A stretch of 64,000 bases of DNA from Dipteris shenzhenensis (taxonomy: Eukaryota; Polypodiophyta; Polypodiopsida; Gleicheniales), in the NCBI GenBank assembly GCA_047967505.1, contig CM106541.1. The stretch is one strand, 5' to 3'. The translations under genes were made by a program, and so were the position numbers. The notes below the pieces were generated by a model. That model was not told where the DNA came from. It worked only from the letters and a program-made list of their open reading frames with translations, and did not search any database. Shown here piece by piece: positions 52,701-62,062 of the stretch (position 1 is the stretch's first letter; every line of letters starts with the position of its first letter).

Positions 52701-53158
52701 TATACTTCGGCATGTATATGCTTCTGTATGTCGGCTCATTTGAGTGATTTTGTATCACCCTTTTCGAAAGGGTAAATTTGTAACAAACAATGTTGTATAT
52801 CTTTGGCATGTATATGCTTCTGTCGCTCGGCTCGTTTGAGCGATTTTGTATAACCCCTTTCACAAGGGAAATTTTTTAACAAACAACATTCTTTTGTAAT
52901 TACTTTAAAAAAAACATTAGTGGGGCAAAACAGGGCTTGTTGTGGCCATGTTTAGCCCCACTAATATTTTTTTAAGCTTCTGTTAATCGTCGTATATAGC
53001 GACATTTACCAATGTCGCTATATAGCGACACTTATATAGCGACCATTTTTTTTCGACGCTAATAGTGACATAAATACTGACCTTTGTGCCCGTTAAAAAA
53101 AAAAGTGTAAAAAAGGTCGATATTTCCATCGAAAAATGGCATGTGCCTTGTAGTGTCT

Positions 53159-54185
53159 TGATTAAAATCATAGGTACTCAACTTAGTTGTAGCCATCAAA
53201 AAATATATATTAACCAAGTGAAATTCTCAAAATACATAATGTACAATCCCTACTCCTTCAGCTGATGCACAACTCTAGCAAGATGTTGCTCCTCCATTGC
53301 ACTTATACTTTATGCAATGTACTTTTGAGCTAAAACAATGACACATTGTGAGGCTACTTTTACATATAATATATTGTTTCGAATGCTGCATTCTGCCTAA
53401 GAAACACCTAATTACGTAAAGGCTGTTGGAATCGGTTTGCCCAAAGTAATGGTAGGTCTCTCGCACTGAGGCCGGAATAGCTTGATGGATAATATAAAAT
53501 GTTGAGCCTTTCAGAGAATGTCTTCTAATAGCTTTAGAACACAAGACCATAACATTGCAAGCAACCATGCATCAACTAATGGCAATGAGCACAAAAACAA
53601 ACTACACTTGTAATCAGTACCACTAACCACAACAAACAGACAAGGATAGTGGACAAGGAGACATAATCCTCATAAAATTCATGATTCAATGACATATTCT
53701 AAATAAATGATTATATAATCGACACAGCAGTGTAAAAGAATAGCTTTGCTTACTGCATTCATGCAACAACAATAAGAAACAATTAATATACCACAAGCCA
53801 TATCCATCTCATAAGCACTAGCCATAGCAAACCAATGTTTTCCCTTACAGCTCCCAATATGTGAAGGTCGTAATCACAATTTCAGAACAATTGACTTCAA
53901 ACTTGCAGATACCATTTTACTGTAGGTTTGTTTTGGGCAGGAATGGGCCATAGTGACAGAAGTGGATCAACAAAGCTCTTTCCACTATTTTGGATTGCTC
54001 TTAGGTATGCAAGAAAACGGTTCTATGAGTTTCTTTCTTGACTATGAGGTCAGTACCCGCAATAAGAGAAAGAGCAGAAATGTAAGCAGTTAGTTTTAAA
54101 GACTTGGCCGATCATTACACTCCCGACAGAACTAAAGCAAAACCAAAAGGTATTGATCTGTCGACCTAACAGGTGAGCAATTTTA
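53159..54185. other. Intergenic between CACTA and gypsy-2
   Basis: No gene recognised. The 97-aa minus-strand frame at 53275-53568 has no motif. Confidence 0.5.
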
Positions 54186-54189
54186 CTAA

Positions 54190-54248
54190 AGAGGCACGTT
54201 TAATAGAAGTTTATTACACGTACTCTACAAGCATCCGACTAATATAGC
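54190..54248 (+). repeat. 55-bp repeat unit at the gypsy-2 insertion site
   Basis: GAGGCACGTTTAATAGAAG with CTCTACAAGCATCC. Related units lie on the other side of gypsy-2 at 63069-63100 (partial) and 63101-63156. Confidence 0.8.
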
Positions 54249-54265
54249 CAGCATCCAAGTAGTAC

Positions 54266-55267
54266 TGTTATGGATAAATTTGTCTAAGGAAAAAAGGCAT
54301 AAATATGTGTGTGTGTTTGTATGTGTGGCTATAGTATAATAAAATATGGTGTGCATAGGGCCCAGGGCTGAGGTGGCAAGGCATGACCATGTGCCACCCT
54401 TCCACGTAAGAGGACCCATAAGGTGTGATGTACATAATCCATGGTAGTAATATTATAAAATGTAAGGTGGCATGGTTCCTCCATGTGCCACCCCTCCACC
54501 TAGGCGGTCCCATGCCTGCATTTAGTGAGATATGGCCCAAAGTCCATGGGAGAAGTAATATAAAATAGGTGGAGATGGATATTATATTGGGTTATTCCCT
54601 CCATATAGGATAGGCCCATGTGGGGGAGGTATAGAAGGTCTAAGAGTGCAAGCCAAATAATGGGAAAAGTAGGATGAGCTGGCAAGATTCCTTGTGCCAA
54701 CCCTTCACTTGTCCTCCTAGATGTTTGAACGTATTATAAAATTGGGAAGAGACCAAGGGAGTATCGTAGACTTGGGATATGGGAGTTGATATATGTGGAA
54801 AAATGTGGCCAAGCGTTATCGCACACAATTGAGAGTGCGTAACCGCCTAGCCCACATGGGAGACTCTTCCACACACACCTTGCATGTGGGAGGATGCATT
54901 TATTGGGAGAGACCCTCTCTCTTGGCTATAAAAGGAGGGGGCTATTCCTTGATGAGACACGCTCATTCTTGTAAAGCCACCTAGCTAGTACTTTGATATT
55001 TCCCCTCATCTTTCCTTTCAAATAAAGCATGACCCTCTTCCCTTGATGTCTCCATCTCTACATTCCTCCTCCACCCATGTACATACTCCTCCTTCCCCTC
55101 TCCCTCTCCCCTTGTGCCATAGTCTCCCTCTTCTTTCCCTCCCCTCTTAATCCCTTTTTCCCACCCATGTTAACGCTCCTCCCCTCACGTTCCCTATTCC
55201 TCTATGGCCCTCGAGCGTCGCCATACCTATCCTCTAGCCTCTTGTCTTGATTTCTTTTCTGGCTAAT
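54266..55267 (+). repeat. gypsy-2 5' LTR
   Basis: Starts TGTTATGGATAAATTTG and ends TTTCTGGCTAAT, so it lacks the usual CA 3' end. The TATA-like GCTATAAAAG at 54925-54934 is followed about 90 bp later by AATAAA (55021-55026), giving plausible promoter and polyadenylation signals. The tail after AATAAA is pyrimidine-rich. Confidence 0.95.
54925..54934 (+). promoter_or_regulatory. gypsy-2 LTR TATA box
   Basis: GCTATAAAAG, conserved in the 3' LTR at 62721-62730. Confidence 0.75.
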
Positions 55268-55272
55268 AGAAT

Positions 55273-55290
55273 TGGTGTGGCTGCTGGGAT
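55273..55290 (+). promoter_or_regulatory. gypsy-2 primer-binding site (candidate)
   Basis: TGGTGTGGCTGCTGGGAT lies 5 bp after the LTR. It resembles, with several mismatches, the aspartate-tRNA type site of plant gypsy elements (TGGCGCCGTTGCCGGGGA). tRNA identity is uncertain. Confidence 0.6.
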
Positions 55291-55904
55291 CAAAATCTCC
55301 ACGGCTAGTGGTGTAAAATCTATTACTCCTGCGACTCTGGCTACGGCTCTGCGATCGCTTTCGTGTGCAGTTCTCTACTTTTGCACCTCCAAACTGCGTG
55401 CCTTCCCTGTCTCTACGGCTGCAAAACCTCCCTGCTTTTGCAAAACATCCGTGCTCCCTTTGAGTTCCTGCGCGCACATCCGTGCATCTACTGTGTACAC
55501 CCGCACGCATCGGGACTGGTCGCGGATAGTTTTTCTGGGCTTCTGCAAAACTGTAGCAGATCCCGTGCCCCCCCTCTCTTTTCTTTCTCTTTATATTCTC
55601 CATCTCCTCTCCTCTCCTCTCTTTTTATTAAAGAGTGGGATTTGAACCCAAGACCTCCCCCTTCACAAAAGGGAGACTTATCGTTGGGCCAACAGATAAG
55701 AAGTGATGAAAATATAATGATTTTTGCTTATATATTGAAATCTCAGGAACTGTAACTCTCTAACCGTAGGGAGTTTTCACATGATGTAAAAAGCAAAAGT
55801 ACTTCACTTCCTGTGCTCTACTCATATCTCCTACTAGATGGCAGATTCTGAACTTTTTCAAGTTCATTTCACGGACGCACGCCACACAAGGAGGGTGGAT
55901 ATTT
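55291..55904 (+). other. gypsy-2 leader
   Basis: No coding function recognised. CT-rich segments (55560-55630) and moderately GC-rich sequence with overlapping chance frames on both strands. Confidence 0.5.
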
Positions 55905-56309
55905 ATGTCACTTCTCGATGAGTTTAAGGATTTGGTGCCTGGTCCTCCGCGCGTTATCGCTACCAATGGGCAAGATTTATTTCTTGATCTTCATGTCAAT
56001 CTTCAACAACTGATTGTACAGTGCATTGCTCAAGGAGACGACGGGTGGGATGATACATCGTGGGTGATTCAAGGTGAAGAACTAGTGATACACTGGGAGG
56101 ACTTTGATTTCAATTCTACTCATTGTGCGGTGATCGAGCTACTTGCTACTTCGGAGGTAATTAAAAGGGTGTCCTTCTTTGAAGGGTGGGATGCTCCCCA
56201 AGCTTGGGAGGAGATTTCGCGCATCTACGTATTAAAACCTGTGGATAAGCTAATCTTGAATGGTTTATTCTCAATCTCACTACAAAGGTTTCTAGGGCTC
56301 GGCTGGTAA
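55905..56309 (+). CDS. gypsy-2 ORF A, unknown function, 134 aa
   Basis: A continuous frame starting MSLLDEFKDLVPGPPRV and ending RFLGLGW. It is acidic and Trp-rich (DDGWDDTSWVIQGEELVIHW) with natural composition and no recognised family. It is the first substantial frame after the LTR. Its stop TAA (56307-56309) overlaps by one base the ATG of the next frame (TAATG). It is uninterrupted although the rest of the element is damaged. It could be an accessory ORF as in some Tat elements, or the N-terminal half of a protein whose C-terminal half is the RNase H. Confidence 0.6.
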   Translation: MSLLDEFKDLVPGPPRVIATNGQDLFLDLHVNLQQLIVQCIAQGDDGWDDTSWVIQGEELVIHWEDFDFNSTHCAVIELLATSEVIKRVSFFEGWDAPQAWEEISRIYVLKPVDKLILNGLFSISLQRFLGLGW

Positions 56310-56533
56310 TGTTTCGACCAAGGAATTCCTTTGTACCTAATCAACCCTTTGTGCCTCATTTTGAGCTTCAAGTTGTAATTCTTTTTGGTCTAAAGATAAA
56401 CTATCAACAAAGGATTGCAAGTTTATTTGGTGTTGAACGTTTGGCTCAAGTATTGAATTCTCCCCACCCTCTCCTTCTACCTATCTTGGACTACCGAGAA
56501 ACTTGGGATGTCCGGATTTTAGTCTTGGTGTGA
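56309..56533 (+). CDS. gypsy-2 ORF B, unknown function, 74 aa
   Basis: Starts at the ATG overlapping the stop of ORF A and ends at TGA 56531-56533, which overlaps the ATG of the RNase H frame (TGATG). It contains NSFVPNQPFVPHFELQVVIL and DYRETWDVR. No family recognised. Each of the two junctions moves the frame in the same direction, so it may be coupled translation or two old indels in one longer protein. Confidence 0.45.
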   Translation: MFRPRNSFVPNQPFVPHFELQVVILFGLKINYQQRIASLFGVERLAQVLNSPHPLLLPILDYRETWDVRILVLV

Positions 56534-56997
56534 TGACATCTTGGATCCTTCAATTTGATGGAGCTTACAAACCTTCGACCAAGGCTATTGGCGTGGGTGT
56601 GAAGCTCACTTCACCGGGTGGTGAGGAGTATTGTTACAACAAGTCTACACCTGCAAGTACATTCACCCAAGTTGAGTACTCGACACTCATTTTTGGGCTA
56701 CCAAAGGCACAAGAATATCACATCAAGCAACTTGAGGTGCAAGGAGATTCTCAACTAATGTGTGAACAAGTTAGTGGAAGGTGGAAGATGCATAGCAAAG
56801 GCTTGGTTCCATGACATCAACAAGCATTGGAACTTTGCAACCAATTTGAAGAGGTAAGAATTTAGCATATCCCTCGAGCTCAAAATCTAGTTGCTGATTT
56901 CTTGGCACGTGAAGCTTGTACTTCAATCATGCATGACGCGAGTGGAAGCACCACCCCAACAAAGCTGCAAGCCACGAAGGAGGGTGATCATTTGTAA
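56533..56997 (+). pseudogene. gypsy-2 RNase H-like domain upstream of gag (aRNH type)
   Basis: Begins MTSWILQFDGAYKPSTKAIG with the first catalytic Asp in FDGA. The Glu follows in TQVEYSTLIFGL, the Asp in VQGDSQLMCEQVSGRW, and the final Asp in NLVADFLAREA, so all four acidic positions of an RNase HI fold are visible. It resembles the extra RNase H of plant Tat elements (family: FDGSxxxxGAGxGVxL...NNxAEYxALxxGLxxA...DSxLVxxQ...AD.LA). Two in-frame stops (TGA 56812, TAG 56863) lie between the third and fourth motifs, so this copy is broken. Its position 5' of gag is unusual. Confidence 0.85.
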
Positions 56998-57491
56998 GGA
57001 ATGCAAAGGTTGTGGTCATCATGAAACTAAGTGTTGGGCATATTTGATACGCGTTTACTGACTTCGGAAGATCATCAGGAAGGTCCTCAAGGACATTGCT
57101 CAAAAGAAGGATGCCAGACCGCACACCCCTTGAAGAAATAGCATGGCGATTATAAGAACTAGAAGAAGCTGAAGGTGATGTGCAAGCTCTCCAATTGTTG
57201 ACATTTGTCATGGCATTCTTGTTTGCCTTGATGAACAACCTCATGCAGTGCCGTGTCTCTAACCCTCGCTTGTAAAGATGGATGCAATATCATGAGGGTT
57301 GGTCCTTTTAAGATTGTCTATGAGCTATTCTATGCTGAAGATTCTTTCCATGTAGTATTTCACAATACACCAGTCACACCCTACCCTGCCTATGTATGCT
57401 TTGTGACCTGATTTTCAGTTCAAGCTTCCTCTTTCTATTGTTTGTCAATAGATAAGCCTCATTTCGCCTCTCTCTTTTCCATTTTCCAAGC
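56998..57491 (+). other. gypsy-2 interval between RNase H and gag
   Basis: No recognised coding sequence on the plus strand. A 105-aa minus-strand frame (56927-57244) is probably accidental. Confidence 0.5.
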
Positions 57492-58716
57492 ATGGCAGAC
57501 ATTCCTGTGTTCTGTGGATGGGTTGAAGAAAATCCTAGTGAGTATCTTGTGGCCTTCAAGGGCGGTTGTGTTTCTCTCAACTTTCTTACTGAAGAAAGAT
57601 GGTTGTTGGTTCTTCTCACATTTCTAGAGTGTTTGGCTCAAGTGTGGTATGAGAAGCAGGCTGAAGATGTTCGCCAAAGTTGGCCAAGGCTGACAGCAGC
57701 TATGATTGAGTATTTTGGCAAAGAATAGGAGCCGGAGAATGTGTACCTGCAGGTGGCAAACTTGAAGCAGTCGGAAGGTGAGACGGCGCGTCGATATGTG
57801 GATCGAGCGACCGTGCTCTTGGACCGTTTAATTGCCACGCAGGAGGACAATTCCAGATTTTGAGCTGGAATGACTCAGTATGTGCTGGGCTACCTTGTAG
57901 CAGGAGCAAGTGACGAATTCCGCCTCAAGCTTAAATGGGAGAATCCAGAGACTATGGTGCTAGCACATGAGATTGCTCAAAAGTTTGATAAAGCTCAGTC
58001 TGACCCCGCTTCAAAGAAGACGATTGTCCCTGCGCAACCCCCTCAATTCTTGCAGCAACAACCTGGGGGGTCTAACTCAGGGGCATACCCCCACCCCTCA
58101 TCAGGGATGTATCCACCGCCTCCACCTCAAATGTATGGTCCTCCCTTAGATGCTTACCCTCAACAAGGAGTATATCCTCAACCTCCGCCTCGAAGATTTC
58201 CCCAGCCTCGCCCACAAGCCCCCCTCCTTCCTACTCCCCCGGCCCCTCCTGCTAAGGAACCCGGAGTCAATGAACCTAGCCAAGGCCCTGAATGATCTTC
58301 GGCTTGAGATGGTGGGCATCAGAATCAATCCAATCACCCTCCAAGAGAACGTGCTTGTTGTGTGCTACGAGTGCCACCAGAAGGGTCATTATCGCACGGA
58401 ATGTCCCAATATTCCAAGGGTGAATCTTCTAAGTGAATCAGGCACTGAGGATTCTGACGTAGAGATCCTTGACCTCAGGAAAAGAAGTCGTACCACCTCG
58501 GACCCCTCTCCAAACCGTGGACCGGGCCGCCCCAGAAAGAAGGTGTCCTTCTCAGAGCCCTCAGATGCTGAGATGGCAGACCCACCAACAGAAAAGACTA
58601 AAAGATCTCACAGGAGTAAGTGGTCGCCCTCGAATTTTCCCATCGGCTCGGGGCAAGAGGACTATTCGGTCATTCAGGACCTTGCTCATCAGTCTTTGAG
58701 CATCACGCTCCTTTAA
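57492..58716 (+). pseudogene. gypsy-2 gag with zinc knuckle and AT-hook-like motif
   Basis: Starts MADIPVFCGWVEENPSEYLV and runs in one frame to 58295 with two nonsense codons (TAG 57726, TGA 57861). It covers the retrotransposon Gag helical domain (LTFLECLAQVWYEKQ, QSEGETARRYVDRATVLLDR) and a Pro/Gln-rich segment (57990-58250). A frameshift near 58260 leads into the frame 58150-58716 with the CCHC knuckle CYECHQKGHYRTEC and, further on, NRGPGRPRKK, an AT-hook-like core (GRP flanked by basic residues). The frame ends at 58716, before the protease. Confidence 0.92.
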
Positions 58717-58737
58717 CTAATAGCATTAAGCCCTAAG

Positions 58738-59331
58738 GTGAGACGTGAGCTGCAGCAAGGGCTCTCAACAAGGAGGAGCAAGAAAAAGGGAAAGGTACGA
58801 GAGGTCTCTTCTATCTCTGAAGAAATTGATCGGCACCCACATACAGTAGATGTCATCATAGATAATTGTCGTGTCAAAAGTGTGTGTGTTGATGGGGGAG
58901 CCACATGTAATATCATGGTGCCCCGAATCATGAAGAAATTGAATTTGAAATGCACAAGGCGTTCCTCCACTCGAATCAAGGTAGCAGATGGTCGACGACT
59001 AGCCACCTTGGGAGTCATTGAGGATTTGCCCATCACTGTCAATGGGTTGGCCACCACCATCAATTTCTATGTAGTGGAGATCGAAGATACAGGCAGGAGT
59101 TACCCAGCCATACTCACGAGACCATGGTTGAGAAAGAGTGATGCACTCATCTATTGGAAGACAGGACACATGTCTTTTGGTGCTTCTAAGGAGAAGATCC
59201 CGGTGCAACTAGGTGCCACGGAACCAGAAGAAGAAGAGGAGCAAGACAGTGATATTCTCTCATCCTCGGTGTCTGAATCAAGGAAGAATGAGACGGGGGG
59301 GAGGAGTTCTCAGAGGAGGAAGTTTACATGA
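58738..59331 (+). pseudogene. gypsy-2 protease
   Basis: The frame contains VCVDGGATCNIM, the retropepsin active site with DGGA rather than DTGA, then ATLGVIEDLPITVNG (flap) and YPAILTRPWLRKSDALIYWK (family: ILGRPWLxxxxAxxS). The acidic tail EEEEEQDSD precedes the RT. The N-terminal methionine at 58738 is inside the polyprotein, so the true start is not set by this frame. Confidence 0.92.
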
Positions 59332-59396
59332 TGGGGGTGTCTGCGACCCCGCCACTTGCAGAAAAGGTAACAGCTAGTCCTCAATAGCTTGAATCT

Positions 59397-60248
59397 ATGC
59401 TTTCCCCAAACCTCACTCCAAGTGAGAAAGACGAGTTCCTAGAAATGTTCAAAGATTTCCCTGACCTCTTCGCAACTAGCTACCGCCACCTTCACCATGT
59501 GACTGCCATAGAGCACAAGATAGAGCTGAAGCCTGATGCGAAGCCTGTGGCTCAGAAGTATTGGAGATTAGGGCCCCTACAGACCAATGCTTTGCGCTCA
59601 GAGTTGCAAAAACTTGTAGAAGCTGGGTTTATTGTTCCGGTTCACAATACTGAATGGGTTTCGCCAGTGGTAGTCACCCCAAAGAAAAACAACAAGTGGC
59701 GGGTCTACATCGACTATAAGAAACTCAATGCGGCCACCAAGAGGGATCATCATCCTCTGCCCTTTCAAGACCTCATTCTTGAGAAGGTAAGAGGTCATGA
59801 GATGTATACTTTCTGTGATGGTTACTCTGGGTTTTATCAAATCAGAATTGCTGAGGAGGATGTGCTTAAAACCACATTTGCCACACCTTGGGGGACATTT
59901 GCATTCAAAGTAATGCCATTTGGCCTCACGAATGCTCCTGCTACCTTTCAAAGATTTATGCAGATGGTGTTTGCTCCTTATTGGGGGGTTTTCTTGGAGG
60001 TGTTTCTAGATGATTTTTGTATATTCTCGGCACGCAAGGAGCATGTCATGAAGGTTAGGTTGGCCTTCCAAAGGGTCAATGATGCGAATGGCAGTCTCAA
60101 CCCTGAGAAATGCACCATTGGAGCCACTCAAGGGAGGTTATTGGGACATATTGTCTCATCCGAGGGCGTGACCCCGAGAAGGAAGAAGCCATCCTCAAGC
60201 TCTCCCCACCAACAACCAAACGTCAGGTATGGTTATTTGTCAATCTAG
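59397..60248 (+). pseudogene. gypsy-2 reverse transcriptase
   Basis: Contains VEAGFIVPVHNTEWVSPVVV, TPKKNNKWRVYIDYKKLNAA, TKRDHHPLPFQD, CDGYSGFYQIRI, TTFATPWGTFAFKVMPFGLT, NAPATFQRFM and VFLDDFCIFS. These are all RT motifs of Ty3/gypsy; the catalytic box reads FLDD and CDGYSG stands for LDxxSG. A frameshift after GHIVSSEGV (about 60170) moves the connection into another frame. Confidence 0.95.
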
Positions 60249-60748
60249 CAGGATACTATCGCCGCTTCATTGATAGGGTTGATTTCTCTTGGGATGAGGA
60301 ATGTGATCATGGGTTTGCACAAATCAAGAATGCTCTAGCTTCAAAACCCATTCTACGCAATCCTGATTGGTCAAAGACTTTCTATATCAATCCTGGGTTT
60401 GGTGAGCACACTCTGGCGGGTATTCTTCTCCAGCAAGGGGAGGATCGGTTCATGTATCTTGTTCGATTTGCTTCTCGACAATTGCTCGAAACTGAATGAC
60501 GCTACTTTGAGGCTGACAAGCATGCCTTGTCTTTGGTGTTTTGCATTGAGAAATTTAAGCATTATGTGGCTGGAAAGTCCTTCATTATAATCTCTAGCAA
60601 TGGTCTTGCAAAGCAAGTTCTTCAATCACCAAATCCCATGGGCCGGTTTGCCAAAATGGTTGGCAGTTCTACAAGAATATGATTTTTCTTTCAAAATTGT
60701 AAAAGGGGGTTGTTCCAACTTGAAGAATGCTTTGATTGATTTAGAGGA
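60170..60748 (+). pseudogene. gypsy-2 RT connection and canonical RNase H
   Basis: PEKEEAILKLSPPTTKRQVW, LAGYYRRFID then FSWDEECDHGFAQIKNAL. About 20 residues usually present between RRFI and FxWxxECxxAF are missing. The RNase H start GFGEHTLAGILLQQG and FASRQLLETE are followed by a stop and then RYFEADKHALSLVFCIEKFK and HYVAGKSF. The domain ends with LQEYDFSFKIV in a further frame. No second RNase H follows before the integrase. Confidence 0.9.
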
Positions 60749-62030
60749 GTGCCTCGATGTGTAACCCTTGTAGTGGCCATAGAAGTTGGGGATCCATGGT
60801 ATTGTGGTATCTACAGGTTTCTGACTGCTTTCTCCTTTCCTCCAAAAAGTACTAGCTATGAGAGAAAGAAGATCCGCAGAGATAGTAGGCGCTACACCCT
60901 CTTTGATGGGGTGTTGTACCGTCAAGGCATGGATGGGGTACTAAGACGGGCCATTGATGCAGATGAAGTGCCTAAGGTATTGAAGCATTATCATGATGGA
61001 TTTTGTGGAGGCCACTATGCCAGTGACTATACAGCTAAGAAGATTTTACATGCTAGATACTATTGGCCGACCTTGTTCAAGGATGTCACTTTGTATTGCA
61101 AAACCTGTGAACCATGCCAATTCTTTGGTAGGAAGGATTTGCATCTTGGGCAACATCACCCAGTGATGCCCATCCATCCGTTTCAGAAGTGGGGAATAGA
61201 TTTTGTCGGGCCCTTGCCCATGACTACCCACAAAAAGAAGTATCTTTTGGTAGCCACTCAATATGTCACTAAGTGGGCTGAAGCTATCGCCCTCCCCGCT
61301 GCAAATGGTAAGGCAGTTTCAAATTTCATATTTGAACGTATCTGCACAAGGTTTGGCTTAAATGAAGCAGTGGAATTGCTCATGGATCGCATGGGTATTG
61401 ATCATCGCACTTCTAGCATCTATTATCCAACATCCATGGGTCAAACGGAGCGGACCAATGGCCTCCTTTGTAAAACCATGGGAAAAATGGCCGCAAGGAA
61501 CATGAGCCAGTGGGATCAGAAGGTCACTGAAGCCGTGTGGGCTTACAACATCACTCATAAAACGTATACAGGTCACACTCCTTTTGAGTTGGTGTATGGT
61601 ACTGAGGCAGTTTTACCACTAGAGATAGAGATTCCGGCCTTGAGATTGGCACAAGAACAGAGGATGACAGAAGATGAACATGCAGAGGCCATATTGGTAC
61701 AACTTGAGAAGTTAGATGAAACCCGACGCCTTGCACTACACCAAACAGAGATCCAAAAGAATCGACAAAAGGCTCGCTTGGATGCTAAGATTCGCAAGGG
61801 ATGGGAAAGACACTTTGCTGAGGGGGATGTTGTGCTATGCTTTGATAACAGATTGGACCACCAAATGGATAAGAAGTTTCTGCCACTGTGGATTGGTCCA
61901 TACAAAGTCATCAAGGAACGTAGCAATGGGTCTGTATAAGTTCAGGAGCTGCATGAGCCATATGGCAAGAAGGTGATCAACAAGCATTACCTCAAGCCCT
62001 TCTTCGTGCGTGATGGACCCAGGCATGGAA
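60749..62030 (+). pseudogene. gypsy-2 integrase
   Basis: A long frame of 396 aa. The H2C2 zinc finger spans HYHDGFCGGHYASDYTAKKI to YCKTCEPCQ. The first catalytic Asp is in FQKWGIDFVGP. The segment that normally holds the second catalytic Asp (SDRGxxF) is deleted: RFG runs directly into LNEAVELLMDRMGIDHRTSS. The Glu is present in GQTERTNG. The C-terminal GPF/Y-type region LPLWIGPYKVIKE follows, then TAA (61937), after which the same frame continues with HYLKPF. Most of the domain is intact but it cannot be catalytic. Confidence 0.94.
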
Positions 62031-62050
62031 ATGTTGTGCATTCCCTGCCC

Positions 62051-62060
62051 GGGGGGGGGA
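62051..62060 (+). promoter_or_regulatory. gypsy-2 polypurine tract
   Basis: GGGGGGGGGA two bases before the 3' LTR, the primer for plus-strand synthesis. Confidence 0.8.
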
Positions 62061-62062
62061 AC

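Larger units (their letters stand above)
50370..53155. mobile_element. CACTA (En/Spm) DNA transposon, internally deleted
   Basis: The left end is CACTACTACACATGGGCC. The reverse complement of the right end is CACTACAAGGCACATGCC. A 3-bp target duplication TCT flanks it (50367-50369 and 53156-53158). Subterminal regions on both sides carry repeated TATAGCGAC motifs, including the same palindrome GTCGCTATATAGCGAC (50493-50508 and 53014-53029). Inside are a DUF4216-like transposase end on the minus strand and a second plant-transposon protein on the plus strand. The 2786-bp length and missing TNP2 core show that it is non-autonomous. Confidence 0.93.

Noticed and set aside
55202-55755. Long frames on both strands after the gypsy-2 LTR (55202-55603 minus, 55247-55645 and 55363-55755 plus)
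   Set aside because: They overlap one another in the leader, start inside the LTR or primer-binding site, and have no family features. ORF A at 55905 is the better candidate.
56927-57244. Minus-strand 105-aa frame inside gypsy-2
   Set aside because: Antisense to the element, no motif, Ser/Ala-rich. Likely accidental.
61573-61926. Ser/Cys-rich 117-aa minus-strand frame
   Set aside because: Antisense shadow of the integrase frame.
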